Shown: positions 44,441 to 55,092 of the stretch, piece after piece
Layout: every line of letters starts with the position of its first letter
Position numbering within the stretch: position 1 is the first letter of the stretch
NCBI RefSeq assembly: GCF_030269925.1
Contig: NC_085129.1
Span: forward strand, 13,941,501-14,005,500
Length of the DNA: 64,000 nucleotides
Source of the DNA: Bombyx mori
Lineage: Eukaryota; Arthropoda; Insecta; Lepidoptera; Bombycidae
Direction: 5' to 3'
Translations under genes and position numbers: made by a program
The notes under the pieces: model-generated
What the model was told of the DNA's origin: nothing
Databases searched by the model: none
The model's input: the letters and a program-made list of their open reading frames with translations, nothing else

Positions 44441-45379
44441 GAAAATAATCATGTCTGCAGTTGATTCACTGTCGTCATTTACACTGTGTAACGAAGTATA
44501 AAGGTATAGGGTCTCAGTCAGTTACAATTTTATCGGAAACTCTCTCGCTTCGATAAAGGGATGTCATTAGATTCTATGAAAGGGACCTGATAGTAACTGA
44601 CACTGCGAGGCATACTCTGATAGCTTCTAGCGTATATTTGAAATTGTATGTAAAAATACATTTATTATTTATTTTTTTCAACGCAATGTTATCATATACG
44701 CAGAGACGTATGACACTTGCACATACTTTAGTAAAGACGTTTATTTCGCTTGAACTACGAGTATTACAAACATCTTTGGGCCCTTCACGGTATAGATAGC
44801 CTTTTAACCGTTCACACGGTCAGTTATTACGTTAACTTTATTGCGGATTCACCTTAAAAAAACATAGCGAACATAAAACACCCTGGTGGTTCCCTATAAA
44901 AATAAAGTTACTAAAACGAAAACCGTGTCAGGAGGAACATCAACCTACGCATTTCCCTTCATTTCCGACAAATTATTTATCAACTTTCTTCCTAGTTAAG
45001 GTAAATACGTATTATTTATAGCCGACGTCGCGGACCGTGTGTACAAAAATAATTATCAATTCTCCCCTTTTCGGCTTAATGGCCAATAAATTCTTGTGAA
45101 GCCAGCGTCCGAGATTTAGTATTTCCGTGGCCGGGTCGGGGCGCTGCTAATCGCTCGATTTACTGAATTCGCAACCTTTTAATGTGGTAGTGCTGTAGAC
45201 GGCGACTTCGCGAGTTACGGTAGCCACTTACAAGCACATTGGAAGTCGGATCATATGCCTTCAAAGCAATAACAACGTGAGAAGCAGCTCGAGACTTGCA
45301 TATGTCTGTTGTTAGAATTATACCAGTCCATGGGCACTAGGGCATGGATAGAGATATAGCTAGAGAAGCATACGTATTA
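44441..45379. other. Non-coding stretch with GC-rich patches
   Basis: 45020-45210 is locally GC-rich (gtggccgggtcggggcgctg) but has no frame or splice pattern I can defend. Possibly conserved non-coding DNA. Confidence 0.35.
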
Positions 45380-45578
45380 AGCCTGCCTATTTCTGTCGTA
45401 AAGCAGCAATGCGTTTCGGTTTCAAGGGTGGAGCAGCCGTCGTACTATAAAAACTGAGACCTTAGAAATGATATCTCTAGGTAAGTGGCGATATTTACGT
45501 TGTAGATGTCTATGGGCTCCAGTAACCACTTAACACCAGGTGAGCTCGTCCACCCGTCTAAGCAATAATAAAAAAAAA
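45380..45578 (+). mobile_element. Bm1 SINE, 5'-truncated
   Basis: From aagcctgcctatttctgtcg to aagcaataataaaaaaaa, with the ggtgggctgtgagctcg segment shortened to ggtgagctcg. Confidence 0.8.
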
Positions 45579-45947
45579 CTGTCACTCGTCTCGACAACTT
45601 ACGTCCAAATCTCTAATGCATTAGAACAGACGTATTGCATTTGCTCAAACTACTATAAAGCTATATGTCAAAGTTATCTACATAGAATATGCAGAACCGC
45701 GTACCGTAGGTACGCATATTATTGTTAACTCGACAAAGGTTCGATATAAAAAAAATATCGAACGCTTTTTTATATCTGCGTGGTACAACAAACGGCTGTT
45801 TAATTCTTCAAACTGGAACACATATGTGGTGGCCAGATGTTATCATATTTGGATTCACCACCATTGCGCGGTATTCGTTTTCGAGAACGGTGGAACCTGT
45901 CCACTAGTTTTGGGCACGCCACGATTTTTTTTAGTATTACTGGTGGC
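45579..45947. other. Non-coding stretch with two small hairpins
   Basis: GCGTACC/GGTACGC near 45699-45715 and TTCGATAT/ATATCGAA near 45738-45761 can each fold. Overlapping plus frames over 45722-46065 lack motifs. Confidence 0.5.
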
Positions 45948-46085
45948 CCGGAGGTCTTTCCAGTTTCACCAGAACAGATGGGCGAGCAAGACTCAGCCAG
46001 GAGGGGTGGGATTTGCTAACAGCTGCCCGAGCGCCTCCGAAGAAGATCTAACAACTCGAAAGTAGCTGCTTCGCGAATGGCCACG
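45948..46085 (-). mobile_element. LINE-C-related fragment, variant subfamily
   Basis: Shares ggcccggaggt, gccgagcgcctccg-type and gaagatctaacaa blocks with 55093-55350, whose other half carries the LINE-C paired region. That link is the reason for the assignment. Confidence 0.5.
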
Positions 46086-46521
46086 AAATTTATGATCAAG
46101 AACGAACCCAAGGCTTTATTAGCCGAAAAAGAAAGGATCAATATTTCACTCGCATTATTTCCGCGGCGTCACGTTGCTCCCAAAAGCAATCTTCAGTTAA
46201 TGCACCTAATATCTTATACGGTGAAGGCCATTTGTACTGTCGGCAACAAAAACTGTGTCTATATCTTTATTTCACGTCATAACCCCCGCGTACAGTCAGC
46301 GTCATGTTTAATGTGACGTGTAAAACGAATAGTGTCGTGAGCGGGACCAGGGGTACTAAAGTGAAGGGGGCAGGGAGGGGGACACAGATTACTTTTGTTT
46401 CTAGAATATTATAGTAACCGAATCGAGTTGCGAGGACATAGGGATTAGAAAAGGATTGTATGCTCTAGAAAACTGGTTAGACAAGCACAGAACTCAAGGA
46501 TGACGTGAGAACGATCATGAT
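46086..46521. other. Non-coding stretch with clustered G-runs
   Basis: At 46343-46381 five G-runs (gggaccagggg, agggggcagggaggggga) could form a quadruplex with one long loop. No gene. Confidence 0.4.
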
Positions 46522-46698
46522 TGTGGTGTTGCTTAGTGCGAGTTTTTTAACGTACTCGATAGCGTAAAAGTTAACTCAAATTTGTATGCAGTTGGAACAG
46601 CGCCCCTAGCGGCAAATATAGGCAAACGTTCCAACTCCATACAAATTAGAGTTAATTTTTACGTTATCGACAACGTTAAAAAACTCGCACGAAGCACA
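46522..46698. mobile_element. Foldback MITE, copy 2 (most complete)
   Basis: About 70-bp inverted arms: gcttagtgcgagttttttaa, cgtaaaagttaactcaaat and gcagttggaac on the left, mirrored by gttccaactccatacaaat, taatttttacgtta and gttaaaaaactcgcacgaag on the right. The centre is gcgcccctagcggc. ATGAT stands just outside both ends (46517-46521 and 46699-46703), a possible 5-bp target duplication. Confidence 0.8.
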
Positions 46699-47027
46699 AT
46701 GATCTCTGAAAACGTTTATATTATACTCCCGCTCTCAAGCTGATGATTTAAAGATGTTAAGGTTACAAAGGCGTAGCTTTTGCTTATACACCTCAGTACT
46801 GCGACAAGATAATTAAAATTGTTGGTTCATTTATTAAATTACCGCATGTCTAAATAATATAATTCTCAGAATATCTTAACTTAATTACATAGCCTCAGAA
46901 ATCTGGTGGTTGCGTTTAAAAATTATTCCTAGAAAGCTGGTTAACTTTGAAGTAAAACTCAAGAAGGAAGTTAAAGGAATGTACAGAGCGAGAGAAGATA
47001 AGGTCTGAGCCAGACGCAAATAATCTC
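46699..47027. other. Non-coding stretch
   Basis: Nothing recognised. Confidence 0.4.
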
Positions 47028-47160
47028 GAATTTCAAATCTCCACTTGAAGAACATAAGTGAAGAAATGCTATGTTACAAAATCCAATTTTATTTTAAAAA
47101 ATGAAAATAATATTAAAAACATTTGAATCATTTACTTCCTCGTGCTGCACGAAATAAAAT
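47028..47160. repeat. Upstream copy of a ~135-bp direct repeat flanking a Bm1
   Basis: Roughly 85% identical by eye to 47408-47541 over its whole length (shared aatgctatgttacaa and cacgaaataaa). It ends at the 5' edge of the Bm1. Confidence 0.85.
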
Positions 47161-47161
47161 C

Positions 47162-47406
47162 ACAGGTGGTAGGATGTCTTGTGAGTCTGCACGGGTAGGT
47201 ACTACCACCCTGCCTATTATTGCCGTAAAGCAGTAATGCGTTTCAGTTTGAAGGGTGGGGCAGCCGTTGTAGCTATACTGAGACCTCAGTAGACAACTTA
47301 TATCTCAAAGTAAGTGGCAGGATTTTCGTTGTAGATGTCTATTGGCTCCAGTAACTCCTTAACACCAGGTGGGCCGTGAACTCGTCCACCTAAACAATAA
47401 AAAAAA
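47162..47406 (+). mobile_element. Bm1 SINE between long direct repeats
   Basis: 5'-truncated, from caggtggtaggatgtcttgt to aaacaataaaaaaa. A 6-base insertion (cagtag) interrupts the gagacct...acttatatc block. Both edges abut the repeat copies. Confidence 0.85.
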
Positions 47407-47407
47407 G

Positions 47408-47541
47408 GAATTCAAATCTTCACTTGAAGAATACAAGTGAAGCAATGCTATGTTACAATATCGAATTTTATTTAAAAAATTAAAATAATACGTAGTTCAA
47501 ACATTTTAATCATTCCTCTTTCTCGTGCTACACGAAATAAA
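47408..47541. repeat. Downstream copy of the ~135-bp direct repeat
   Basis: Begins at gaattcaaatcttcacttga directly after the A-tail and ends gctacacgaaataaatg. Confidence 0.85.
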
Positions 47542-47619
47542 TGTAAATGAATCGCCCAATATATACATACATATTATTATAGAATAATCTGTATTTCACT
47601 TTATTCTGCGATGCTTTCA

Positions 47620-47940
47620 TAGTTGTCGTAAATCATTTAATAAATCATAACCATAGTAAGGCCGGCGGACCAACGGTAGGTGCCAGTAAACAATGGCGAG
47701 GTGACGAATGTGCGCCGTGTCCGGTGTCCGGCCATCGCTCATCGGGTCCGGTCCGGCGGTCCGACCGGACGAGACGCAGCCGAGCGCCGTCGGATATCTT
47801 ACACAATATACGTGTTTAGAAGCGTACAGACACGCTCCACGGGTTCTGTGTACACCAATCCGTCTTGTTTGACGGCTTCGTAAAAGCGCTATTGGAGATG
47901 CCGGCTTTGATGCCGGTAATGCCCCGAGATTTTTATTCAA
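47620..47940 (-). other. CpG-rich block, possible exon/promoter
   Basis: Strongly GC-rich (gtccggtccggcggtccgac) in an AT-rich setting. A 122-codon minus frame from ATG 47985 spans it but has no recognised domain and an uneven composition. Could be a first exon, a CpG-rich promoter or an unknown repeat. Confidence 0.3.
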
Positions 47941-48096
47941 CGGAGATGACAGGGCTAGCGAGAAAATTTCACGTAAATCAAACATGATATATTATTTGGA
48001 GCTAAAGAGAGAGGAATTTTATTTCTCTTCCTGGTAAGTTTTTGCATTAACATTCGGACAAAAACCACAGAATAAAACAGTCATCTTTATATATAA

Positions 48097-48314
48097 CTAG
48101 CCGTACTCGCCCGCTTCGCTGAACATTTAAAATTGACATTATTATTTATTGTCATTATTATTAGGGAGTCCAACACTCATATAAATATTAGCCTATCCAT
48201 TAAGTACATGTATTTTCTTCATGGATATCAAGTTTCAAGTCAATCGGATGCATGGTTCAGTAGTTATAACGGAACATCCGTAAAAAACACTGTAGATTAT
48301 TATATTAGTATAGA
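48097..48314 (-). mobile_element. Non-autonomous Helitron, group C copy 3
   Basis: Minus-strand TCTATACTAATA after A to gcgggcgagtacggCTAG before T. It abuts the next Helitron. Confidence 0.85.
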
Positions 48315-48842
48315 TTATATTTCTTCTGTGCGTATGTTTGTCACTGAACTCCTTCGAAACGGCTGGACCGAGTTTAATGAAATTTTCTATGCACCTTCAG
48401 GTGGATTCGAGAATGGTTTAGATTTACAAATCAGCCCGACAGATGGCGATGCAGTCCGTATCTAGTTTTTTTATCTTTTCTAGAAATCTATACTAATATT
48501 ATAAAGCTGAAGAGTTTGTTTGTTTGAACGCGCTAATCTCAGGAACTACTGGTAAGATTTGAAAATTCTTTCAGTGTTAGATAACCCATTTATTGCGGAA
48601 GGCTATAAGGCTATATGACATCACGGTAAGGCCAATACAAGTGGAGCACCAATAAACAATGTTTCAAAATAGGGGCTGAAATAGCTCCTTACAATCTATA
48701 ATTCAATAATATTTTCACTTTCTACGTAAATGAAGTGGGAGTAAAATTTAGCGTTAAGCCAAAGTAACTATTCCTCGCGGACGGAATCGCGGGGAAAAGC
48801 TAGTAATTTATATGGCAAAACAACGTTTGCCGGGCCAGCTAG
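48315..48842 (+). mobile_element. Outer Helitron-like element carrying a nested one
   Basis: Left part has tatatttcttctgtgcgtat, cgaaacggctggaccga and cagcccgacagatggcg. The right part, after the nested element, is tggcaaaacaacgtttgccg ending ccagCTAG before T. Its own TC start is lost at the junction with the group C copy. Confidence 0.6.
48488..48803 (+). mobile_element. Nested Helitron, group F
   Basis: TCTATACTAATATTATAAAG directly after A to gaatcgcggggaaaagCTAG before T. Inserted in the A/T dinucleotide of the outer element. Confidence 0.85.
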
Positions 48843-49014
48843 TTATTTTATAATTCGTTATAACAAGACGACTATTACTTTGTTATGAAAACAAAAAAAA
48901 AATAACAAAAAAAATCTCTTTTATAATATATAAACACGTGATTACAACGAATCATAAATAATAAGCGTTAACATTTAGGAGTTCTACAAAAGCGAGAGTC
49001 AAAAAAAAAAAACA

Positions 49015-49310
49015 TTCGTCGGTCGCGACGCGCTTATAGGAAACTTGTATTCGAGCGAGCGAGACTCAATGACGGAGCACTTACCATTACCACTGAAAGC
49101 ATACGCGGCTGCAAAAAATACCCCCGGGGAAGAGCAAATACGGCGTCCGGGACACTTCCGAGGGTGGAGCGGAAACTACCTAAAGCGGAAACGCGCGAAC
49201 CCTTTGCTGCGCGCTCTTTGTTTACCGAAGACTTTCTTCGAATCTATTACGGGTGCTAAATTATCTTGACGCCGCGGACAATCTGCTCAGCGAGGCTCCT
49301 TTTGATCGAT
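49015..49310 (+). other. CpG-rich block with a 74-codon frame
   Basis: Composition jumps from A-runs to GC-rich (cgtcggtcgcgacgcgctta) and holds a frame beginning near 49045, with an internal ATG (caATGacggagcac). The peptide is basic (SGNYLKRKRANPLLRALC) with no recognised domain. May be a 5' exon or promoter region. Confidence 0.28.
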
Positions 49311-49453
49311 ATTACAACGAAACAATGAGTCGAACTGTGATACTTAAGTATTTTCTTTATAAGAAGAAGAAAGAAAACGTGACTTGAATTGAAATGTGGC
49401 ATAGTGTTTAAAGTGATAGATGCAATGGATTTCTTTTGTGTTTATATGTAAGA

Positions 49454-49743
49454 CTAGCTGACCCGGCAGGCTTCGTAGTGCCTCAATCGATAAAATAAAA
49501 GACCTACACTTTTGTATAAAATAAACTTAAAACAAACAAAAGGAATCCGTCCGACGGGGGACACATTAAAGGAAAAGCTAAATTGTTATTTTTATTTAAT
49601 TCCGAGCATTTTCATATTTATCTACCTTTTAAGCCTTCTCTGGACTTCTACCAATAATTCAAGACCAAAATTAGCCAAATAGGTCCAGCCGTTCTCGAGT
49701 TTTAGCAGACTAACGAACAGCAATTAATTTTTTTATATATAGA
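49454..49743 (-). mobile_element. Non-autonomous Helitron, group D copy 2
   Basis: Minus-strand TCTATATATAAAAAAATTAA after A to cctgccgggtcagCTAG before T. Confidence 0.82.
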
Positions 49744-49859
49744 TAATATATAATATATATAGATAACGCAATATCATTTATAAGAAAAGTTCATTAGGCT
49801 TCTAATCTCTAGCTCTCTGCGTATTTTAGCAGCATACTGAGATCTCCAACCGGTGTTTA

Positions 49860-50062
49860 CTGGTGGTAGGATGAATTGTAAGCCCACACGTGTAAATACC
49901 ACAATTCTGCCCTATTCTACCGCGAAACAGTCGTTATACAATACAACAGTGACTTAGACCTCACGTCTCAAAATGGGTGGCGGCATTTACGTTGTCATGT
50001 GCTCCGGTAACCACTTAACACTAAATAGGCCTTGATGTAGTTCACATGTCACATTAAAAAAA
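49860..50062 (+). mobile_element. Bm1 SINE, degraded
   Basis: tactggtggtaggatgaatt, gtggcggcatttacgttgtc and ccacttaacactaaat in order. Missing the gcgtttcggtttg block, with a short A-tail. Confidence 0.68.
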
Positions 50063-50329
50063 ATATCTCGCAAATGGACAACCAAATTTCATTTTCAGTT
50101 TCGTTTATTCTCATGCAATAAACGTTAAGCTCACCTTTATAAACTTTTTAGCTTTCGTTAATAGTCCTAGTGTTGTGTGCCGTGAAGCTTCGGGACCGAG
50201 CGGGACCATTTCTTTTAATTTTTCCAAGCAGCTTCTGAGATGAGCTCTCCTGTAACAAGAAATACGTACTATTATCGTCTAATAAATTCATAAGTATCAA
50301 CTCCTCCCCCTTAGTCGTGCTCCTCATGC

Positions 50330-50810
50330 CTGAGGGTCGTGATTAACTCCATTCATGAGTTTCGTTCTCACGATGTTGTGCCATCTCGTCCTATCTTCGG
50401 CTATTCTGAGGGTATCGTAGATGGTGGAATCGAGAGTGGGGCAGACGAGTGCCCTAAGTGCGAGAACAGCGCCCCTAGCGGCAAACGTAGGCAAACGTTC
50501 CAACTGCATACAAATTTGAGTTAACTTTTACGCTATCGAGGACGTTAAAAACTCGCACTAGGCACACTGGTCAGATCAACGCAATAGACTCCGCCCCCGC
50601 GGTCTTTTTCCTTCCACTTTGCAAGCAATCATCAGTTTTTTTAGATTGTCTCCGTCTTTCCTAGCAATGCGTCCGAAGTATTGCAGGATTCGCTTGATGT
50701 AGATAGATGCTAGAGAGTTTTGTTTCAATTTAGAATTTCCCGAGTATTGACGCGTTGGCCCGAAATGTATGGGATCCAGAGATTTTTCGACCAGCACCAC
50801 ATTTCGAAGG
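50330..50810 (-). pseudogene. RTE-like LINE ORF relic, split by a MITE
   Basis: Minus strand: FGRIARKDGDNLKKLMIACK, VEGKRPRGRS, a stop where the family usually has W, then SDQ. After the MITE it resumes at LDSTIYDTLRIAEDRTRW and ends TKLMNGVNHDPQA-stop. The order matches C-termini of endonuclease/reverse-transcriptase LINEs. The stop and the insertion both inactivate it. Confidence 0.7.
50449..50567. mobile_element. Foldback MITE, copy 3, inserted in the LINE relic
   Basis: Keeps the ends gtgccctaagtgcgag and ctcgcactaggcacac and one long arm (gttccaactgcatacaaatt, ttttacgctatcgaggacg) but lost the other. Confidence 0.75.
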
Positions 50811-50821
50811 CCTCAAACCCT

Positions 50822-51005
50822 TTGGGGTCCGCACATCACCAACTTGACCATTCGTATCTTAAAGCAATCATGCGTTTCGTCTTGCAGCTCTAGACACTCG
50901 TTATAAAATTGAGACATAGATCAAGCTGAGGCGAGTGGAGGCGTAATAACCATTTAATACCAGATGGGTCGTGAAATTCTCTGTTTCGTCTATAATAATA
51001 AAAAT
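50822..51005 (+). mobile_element. Bm1 SINE, degraded
   Basis: aaagcaatcatgcgtttcgt, acactcgttataaaattgag and taataccagatgggtcgtga follow family order with many changes. Confidence 0.5.
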
Positions 51006-51069
51006 AAACGCTGCAGACAATACATTGTTCAAGAACTGAAAACTGTGACCTTGTTAAGATATTACCCCG

Positions 51070-51313
51070 GTCAACGTCCTCATCGAACCCGTCGCTTGCG
51101 ACGAAGGGTTCGGCGAGTAAATTAACCCACTGAGTTTCTCGCCGGATTTTCTCAGTGGGTCGCGGTTCCGATCAGGTGGTAGATTCTGCGAAGCACTGCT
51201 CTTGCTAGGGCTAGTGTTAGCAACGTTCTCAGGTTAGAACCTACAACGTGAGCTCACCTACTCGTTCTGTGAATCTAGCATGACCCCTCGACGTCACTAG
51301 AATAGGTAAGAAA
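51070..51313 (+). mobile_element. LINE-C 3' region, plus copy
   Basis: tcaacgtcctcatcgaaccc, ttctgcgaagcactgctctt and a 7-A end (aataggtaagaaaaaaag). Paired arms at 51126-51134/51151-51159 and 51141-51148/51170-51177. Confidence 0.78.
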
Positions 51314-51815
51314 AAAAGAGATATTTCCTGAAGTCACGAAAACGAAATTAAAATGTTAAGAGATTTATGAATACAACGTTTGACATAACAAGTTTGAATA
51401 CAACGATAGAATTATTTCTAATTTGGCTTCAAACAAAGAAATACTAAATTCGTAACTATTAAGAATTAAAAGTGCACGTCCGGCTTGATGATTAGACGTT
51501 TATTATACCTCAATATAACTAAACTCTTTTAAATATAAGACGTATATTTAATTTTGGAAGCTTATTATTTTTTTGTTTATTTTAATTTTATTTTGCTTTA
51601 TGTACCCATATATATTTATTTTGTTATAAATGGGAAAAGGACCCCGCAGCCCAACGTAGTATAGATAAAGTTCGTGTAAGTCAAATTTGACATTACAACG
51701 TCGAAATCTACACAGCACGTGTAAAAAAATCATTAAATTAAAAAATATGTTATCGAATATGTTTGATTTATTTTTTGTGTGCTGCCTAACGCAGTACTCG
51801 CGGTTCGTGAATGAT
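51314..51815. other. AT-rich non-coding stretch
   Basis: The 141-codon minus frame 51548-51973 spans very different compositions and has no motif. Confidence 0.4.
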
Positions 51816-51910
51816 GGGGGGCGGCAGGGGGGTTGGGGGCGGGGTAGATTGGGTGTGACATCGCGAACATCCTGTATATAAAATGCTAACGCGGTTTGTG
51901 GTCTCCGCTC
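51816..51910 (+). promoter_or_regulatory. Candidate TATA promoter behind a G-quadruplex-type tract
   Basis: Four G-runs of 4-6 bases with short spacers at 51816-51844 (plus ggg at 51851) satisfy the G-quadruplex pattern. Thirty bases downstream is TATATAAA (51875-51882), in a GC-rich setting, placing a start near 51905. No clear reading frame follows at once, so the transcript is unknown. Confidence 0.35.
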
Positions 51911-52294
51911 AAAGGTTTTCGAGGAGCCGCATTCCGATTTAACGACGATAAGCTCCAGTTTTGTCATGACCACGCATAAGAGGCTTAAGTGTGAACATTA
52001 CGGACGTATGTATTTTCGGTGCGCGCTTTCGCCTATTGTTTGCTCGCGAGGTTTTCGGATAAATATAGAACGCACCAGGAAAAGTGCGAATAAAACCGCC
52101 GGGTTCTGTTGGTCGTAAACACAATTCTTTCGTTACATTTTTACGAGTTTCGTTCGCCGATTATAATTACGGTGACCATACCGGTGAGCCGTAAGTTATG
52201 ACCACTCGCGCTAATGACTGGTAATGGTAACTATTGTGTTACTGTTACTATATTTTATGCGATTTGTTTTTTCTTAGCTTAGCTTCTTAGCTTT
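51911..52294. other. GC-moderate stretch downstream of the candidate promoter
   Basis: Could be a 5' UTR. No long plus-strand frame and no clear donor site identified. Confidence 0.3.
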
Positions 52295-52732
52295 GAAGTC
52301 GTCGTGGTCTAAAGGACAAGACATCCGGTGCATTCGTGTCGAGCGATGCAATGGTTTTCGAATCCCGCAGGCGGGTACCAATTTTTCTAATCAAATACAT
52401 GTTTAACAAATGTTCACAATTGACTTCCACGGTGAGGGAATAACATCGTGTAATAAAAATCAAATCCGCAAAGTTATAATTTGCATAATTACTGGTGGTA
52501 GGACCTCTTATGAGTCTGCACGGGTAGGTATCACCACCCCGCCTATTTCTGCCGTGAAGCAGTAATGTGTTTCTGTTAGAACGGTGAACCAGCCGTTGTA
52601 ACTATACTGAGACCTTTGAACTTATATCTCAAGGTAGGTTGCGCATTTACGTTGTAAATGCCTACGGGCTCCAGTAACCACTTAACACCTGGTGGGCTGT
52701 GAGTTCGTCCACCCATCTAAGCAATAAAAAAA
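52295..52732 (+). mobile_element. Bm1 SINE, full length
   Basis: Complete head (gaagtcgtcgtggtctaaag), B box in ggttttcgaatcccgcagg, body and short A-tail. Confidence 0.88.
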
Positions 52733-52968
52733 TGGCTACCCTTGCTCCTAAGAATGCAAATAGTTTTCTTATGGCTTATTGCACACGGAAGGCTGTATCT
52801 GTGTCCCTAGCATCATTACTGTCTTGTTCATGAGCAACGCTGAATACAGTGAGTTGGTTAACGTCGATTATACGCCACATCCGCCTAAGAAGATAATAAA
52901 ATTAGTTTGACGGTATTCACTCTGATAACAACTGATTATAATGTGCATAGCTTACGACAAAAATGGCA

Positions 52969-53425
52969 TCTATTATATTAATACGTGAAGCAAAAACTTT
53001 GTACCCCTTTTTACGAAAATTGCGCGGACGAAGGAGTATGAAATTTCCCACACTTACAGAGAATATAGAGAAGGAGTGCACAATGCTCATATTTTTTAAA
53101 AATAATGCATAAAAGATACATTAAATCAATAAAGAAAACATTACACAGACTGCCATGTATTTGACATATACACATATGTACCTATATATGTATATATATA
53201 CTCTTTGTTTATTATCAAACTTTAGTTGGTCAAAAACTGTGGTCAAATCATAGACCTTAGGTTTCATACTTCAGTGGGTCAAAATGAAAATAGGTTAATA
53301 TTTTTAATCTTTCGAAATCTGTGATTATAGAAGTATAATAGTCTTTGATAATATAACCATATTAATGTTCAAGCTTATAATTTCAAGTAATTATAGTCGA
53401 ATTTCGACTATTGCGGGAATACTAG
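52969..53425 (+). mobile_element. Non-autonomous Helitron, group B copy 4
   Basis: A|TCTATTATATTAATACGTGA to ttgcgggaataCTAG|T. Slightly longer than the others because of an insertion around 53235-53275 (tcatacttcagtgggtcaaa). Confidence 0.82.
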
Positions 53426-54493
53426 TAAAACATAAAAAAAATTGATACTCAAAAATTGTATCTTCGTAATTCCTTAGATTCCCGTTCGACTTATTCAACG
53501 CAAATTTTAAAAGCGAGACGTTTTAATGCCCTATTTAATTTTACAATGTTACACACATATAATATGTTCAAGATGCCATAATAAAGCCACTAAGAGCGTA
53601 TTATATTACCTTAAAGGGCGTTTTCTCGTTTTCAGCACAAACGAAATGAACGTTTCGGAGCAATTTGCGAGTGCGCCTTCTCCTACCAACGATGTAAACG
53701 ATGAATTTTTAATTTAATTTCGTTATTTCGAGTTCAATTCGAGTTCTACGAAAGCGACGACTTTAATTTTAATTGAAACGTTTTTCACTCGATAAGTGAT
53801 TCGTGTTTTAATTACGCTAATTGTTTTTTTTTTATGGACGCCTTTTACGCGACAGCTGTTTGTTGTTTTAAAATGAAATATCGCAGCAGTGACGCGGAAT
53901 TGGAACGAACCCTTTTAATCAATTTAAATAGGAAATAATATGTTTCTTTCGAAATATCCATTTTGCATTTTATTTTTATTGACACAGAGCCAAACACGTT
54001 CAGTGTGTGTGTTCTGTGTAGACCAATGGCATGTTAGGCTCTCATGGAAATGACAGCAAGCAGGTTTGAAACGAAGGATTGCTTTGCAAAAATGAATTCA
54101 CGATTCAACTGATTTTCAATAGTTTCTGAAACCAATTGACTTTCGAACGTTAAAACCCCACCCTTCTTGCGACATGAGGCCGAAAACAGTCTTCGAGTAC
54201 ACATCGAGTTACAATCGTAAACCAACAGTAAACCTGCAAATAAGCTTTGTTAGTGGATGCCGGAGCGATGCCGGCAGCGAGGCTTTAGTTGGCTTTGACG
54301 GTACATCTACTAATTTCATCCGGTACCCCGTTTTAAAATAATAAACTGTTTTAAAAAAGAACTAACAAAGAAACTGGCGACCCTATTCCGGCGAATGACT
54401 TTGTTAACGCATCGATTTCATCATAAAGAACTTCATGGAAATACTATTTACTGACCTAGTGCAATTACATGCCTTCTATGTTACACTTTTAAA
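53426..54493. other. AT-rich stretch with a possible retroelement junction
   Basis: Near 54340-54395, aataaactgttttaaaaaag then aaactggcgaccctattccg resembles an LTR end followed by a primer-binding zone, but no matching LTR is seen. No gene. Confidence 0.3.
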
Positions 54494-54816
54494 TCTATAT
54501 ACATATATAAAAATGAATTGCTGCTCGTTAGTCTGGCTAAAACTCGAGAACGGCTGGACCGATTTGGTTAATTTTGGTCTTGAATTATTTGTTGAAGTCC
54601 AGAGAAGGTTTAAAAGGTAGACAAGTATGAAAATGCTCGGAATTAAATAATATAAAAATTCAATATAGAATAACAATTTTCTTTTTCCTTTGATGTGTCC
54701 CCCGTCGGAAGGATTCCTTTTGTTTGTTTTAAGTTTATTTTATACAAAAGTTTAGGTCTATTTAGGTTAGGTTTATTTATCAATTGAGGCACTAAGAAGT
54801 CTGCTGGGTCAGCTAG
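54494..54816 (+). mobile_element. Non-autonomous Helitron, group D copy 3
   Basis: A|TCTATATACATATATAAAAA to ctgctgggtcagCTAG|T. Internal blocks match 1736-2022. Confidence 0.85.
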
Positions 54817-55092
54817 TATTTAATAAATAAAAAGTACAACATTTAAATTACAACATACTATTTCACGTATTTAATTTTCAAAAATATCTTTCAGATTTTG
54901 ATTGCAATACCTATTCGTACAAACAGGAGATAAGTAAGGGCAATGTTCATAATAAAACTTTTTAGTTACAGCTCATTTCATTTTCGCTTTTATATAAATT
55001 AAAGCACCTTTGATTATTCAGTGCCAATTCACATTAACGGACACAATTTAACAATGAACGCACATCTGTGTTTGACAGAAGAGATTATATTT

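Noticed and set aside
51548..51973. 141-codon minus-strand frame
   Set aside because: It spans AT-rich and G-tract DNA with inconsistent composition and is antisense to the candidate promoter. No domain.
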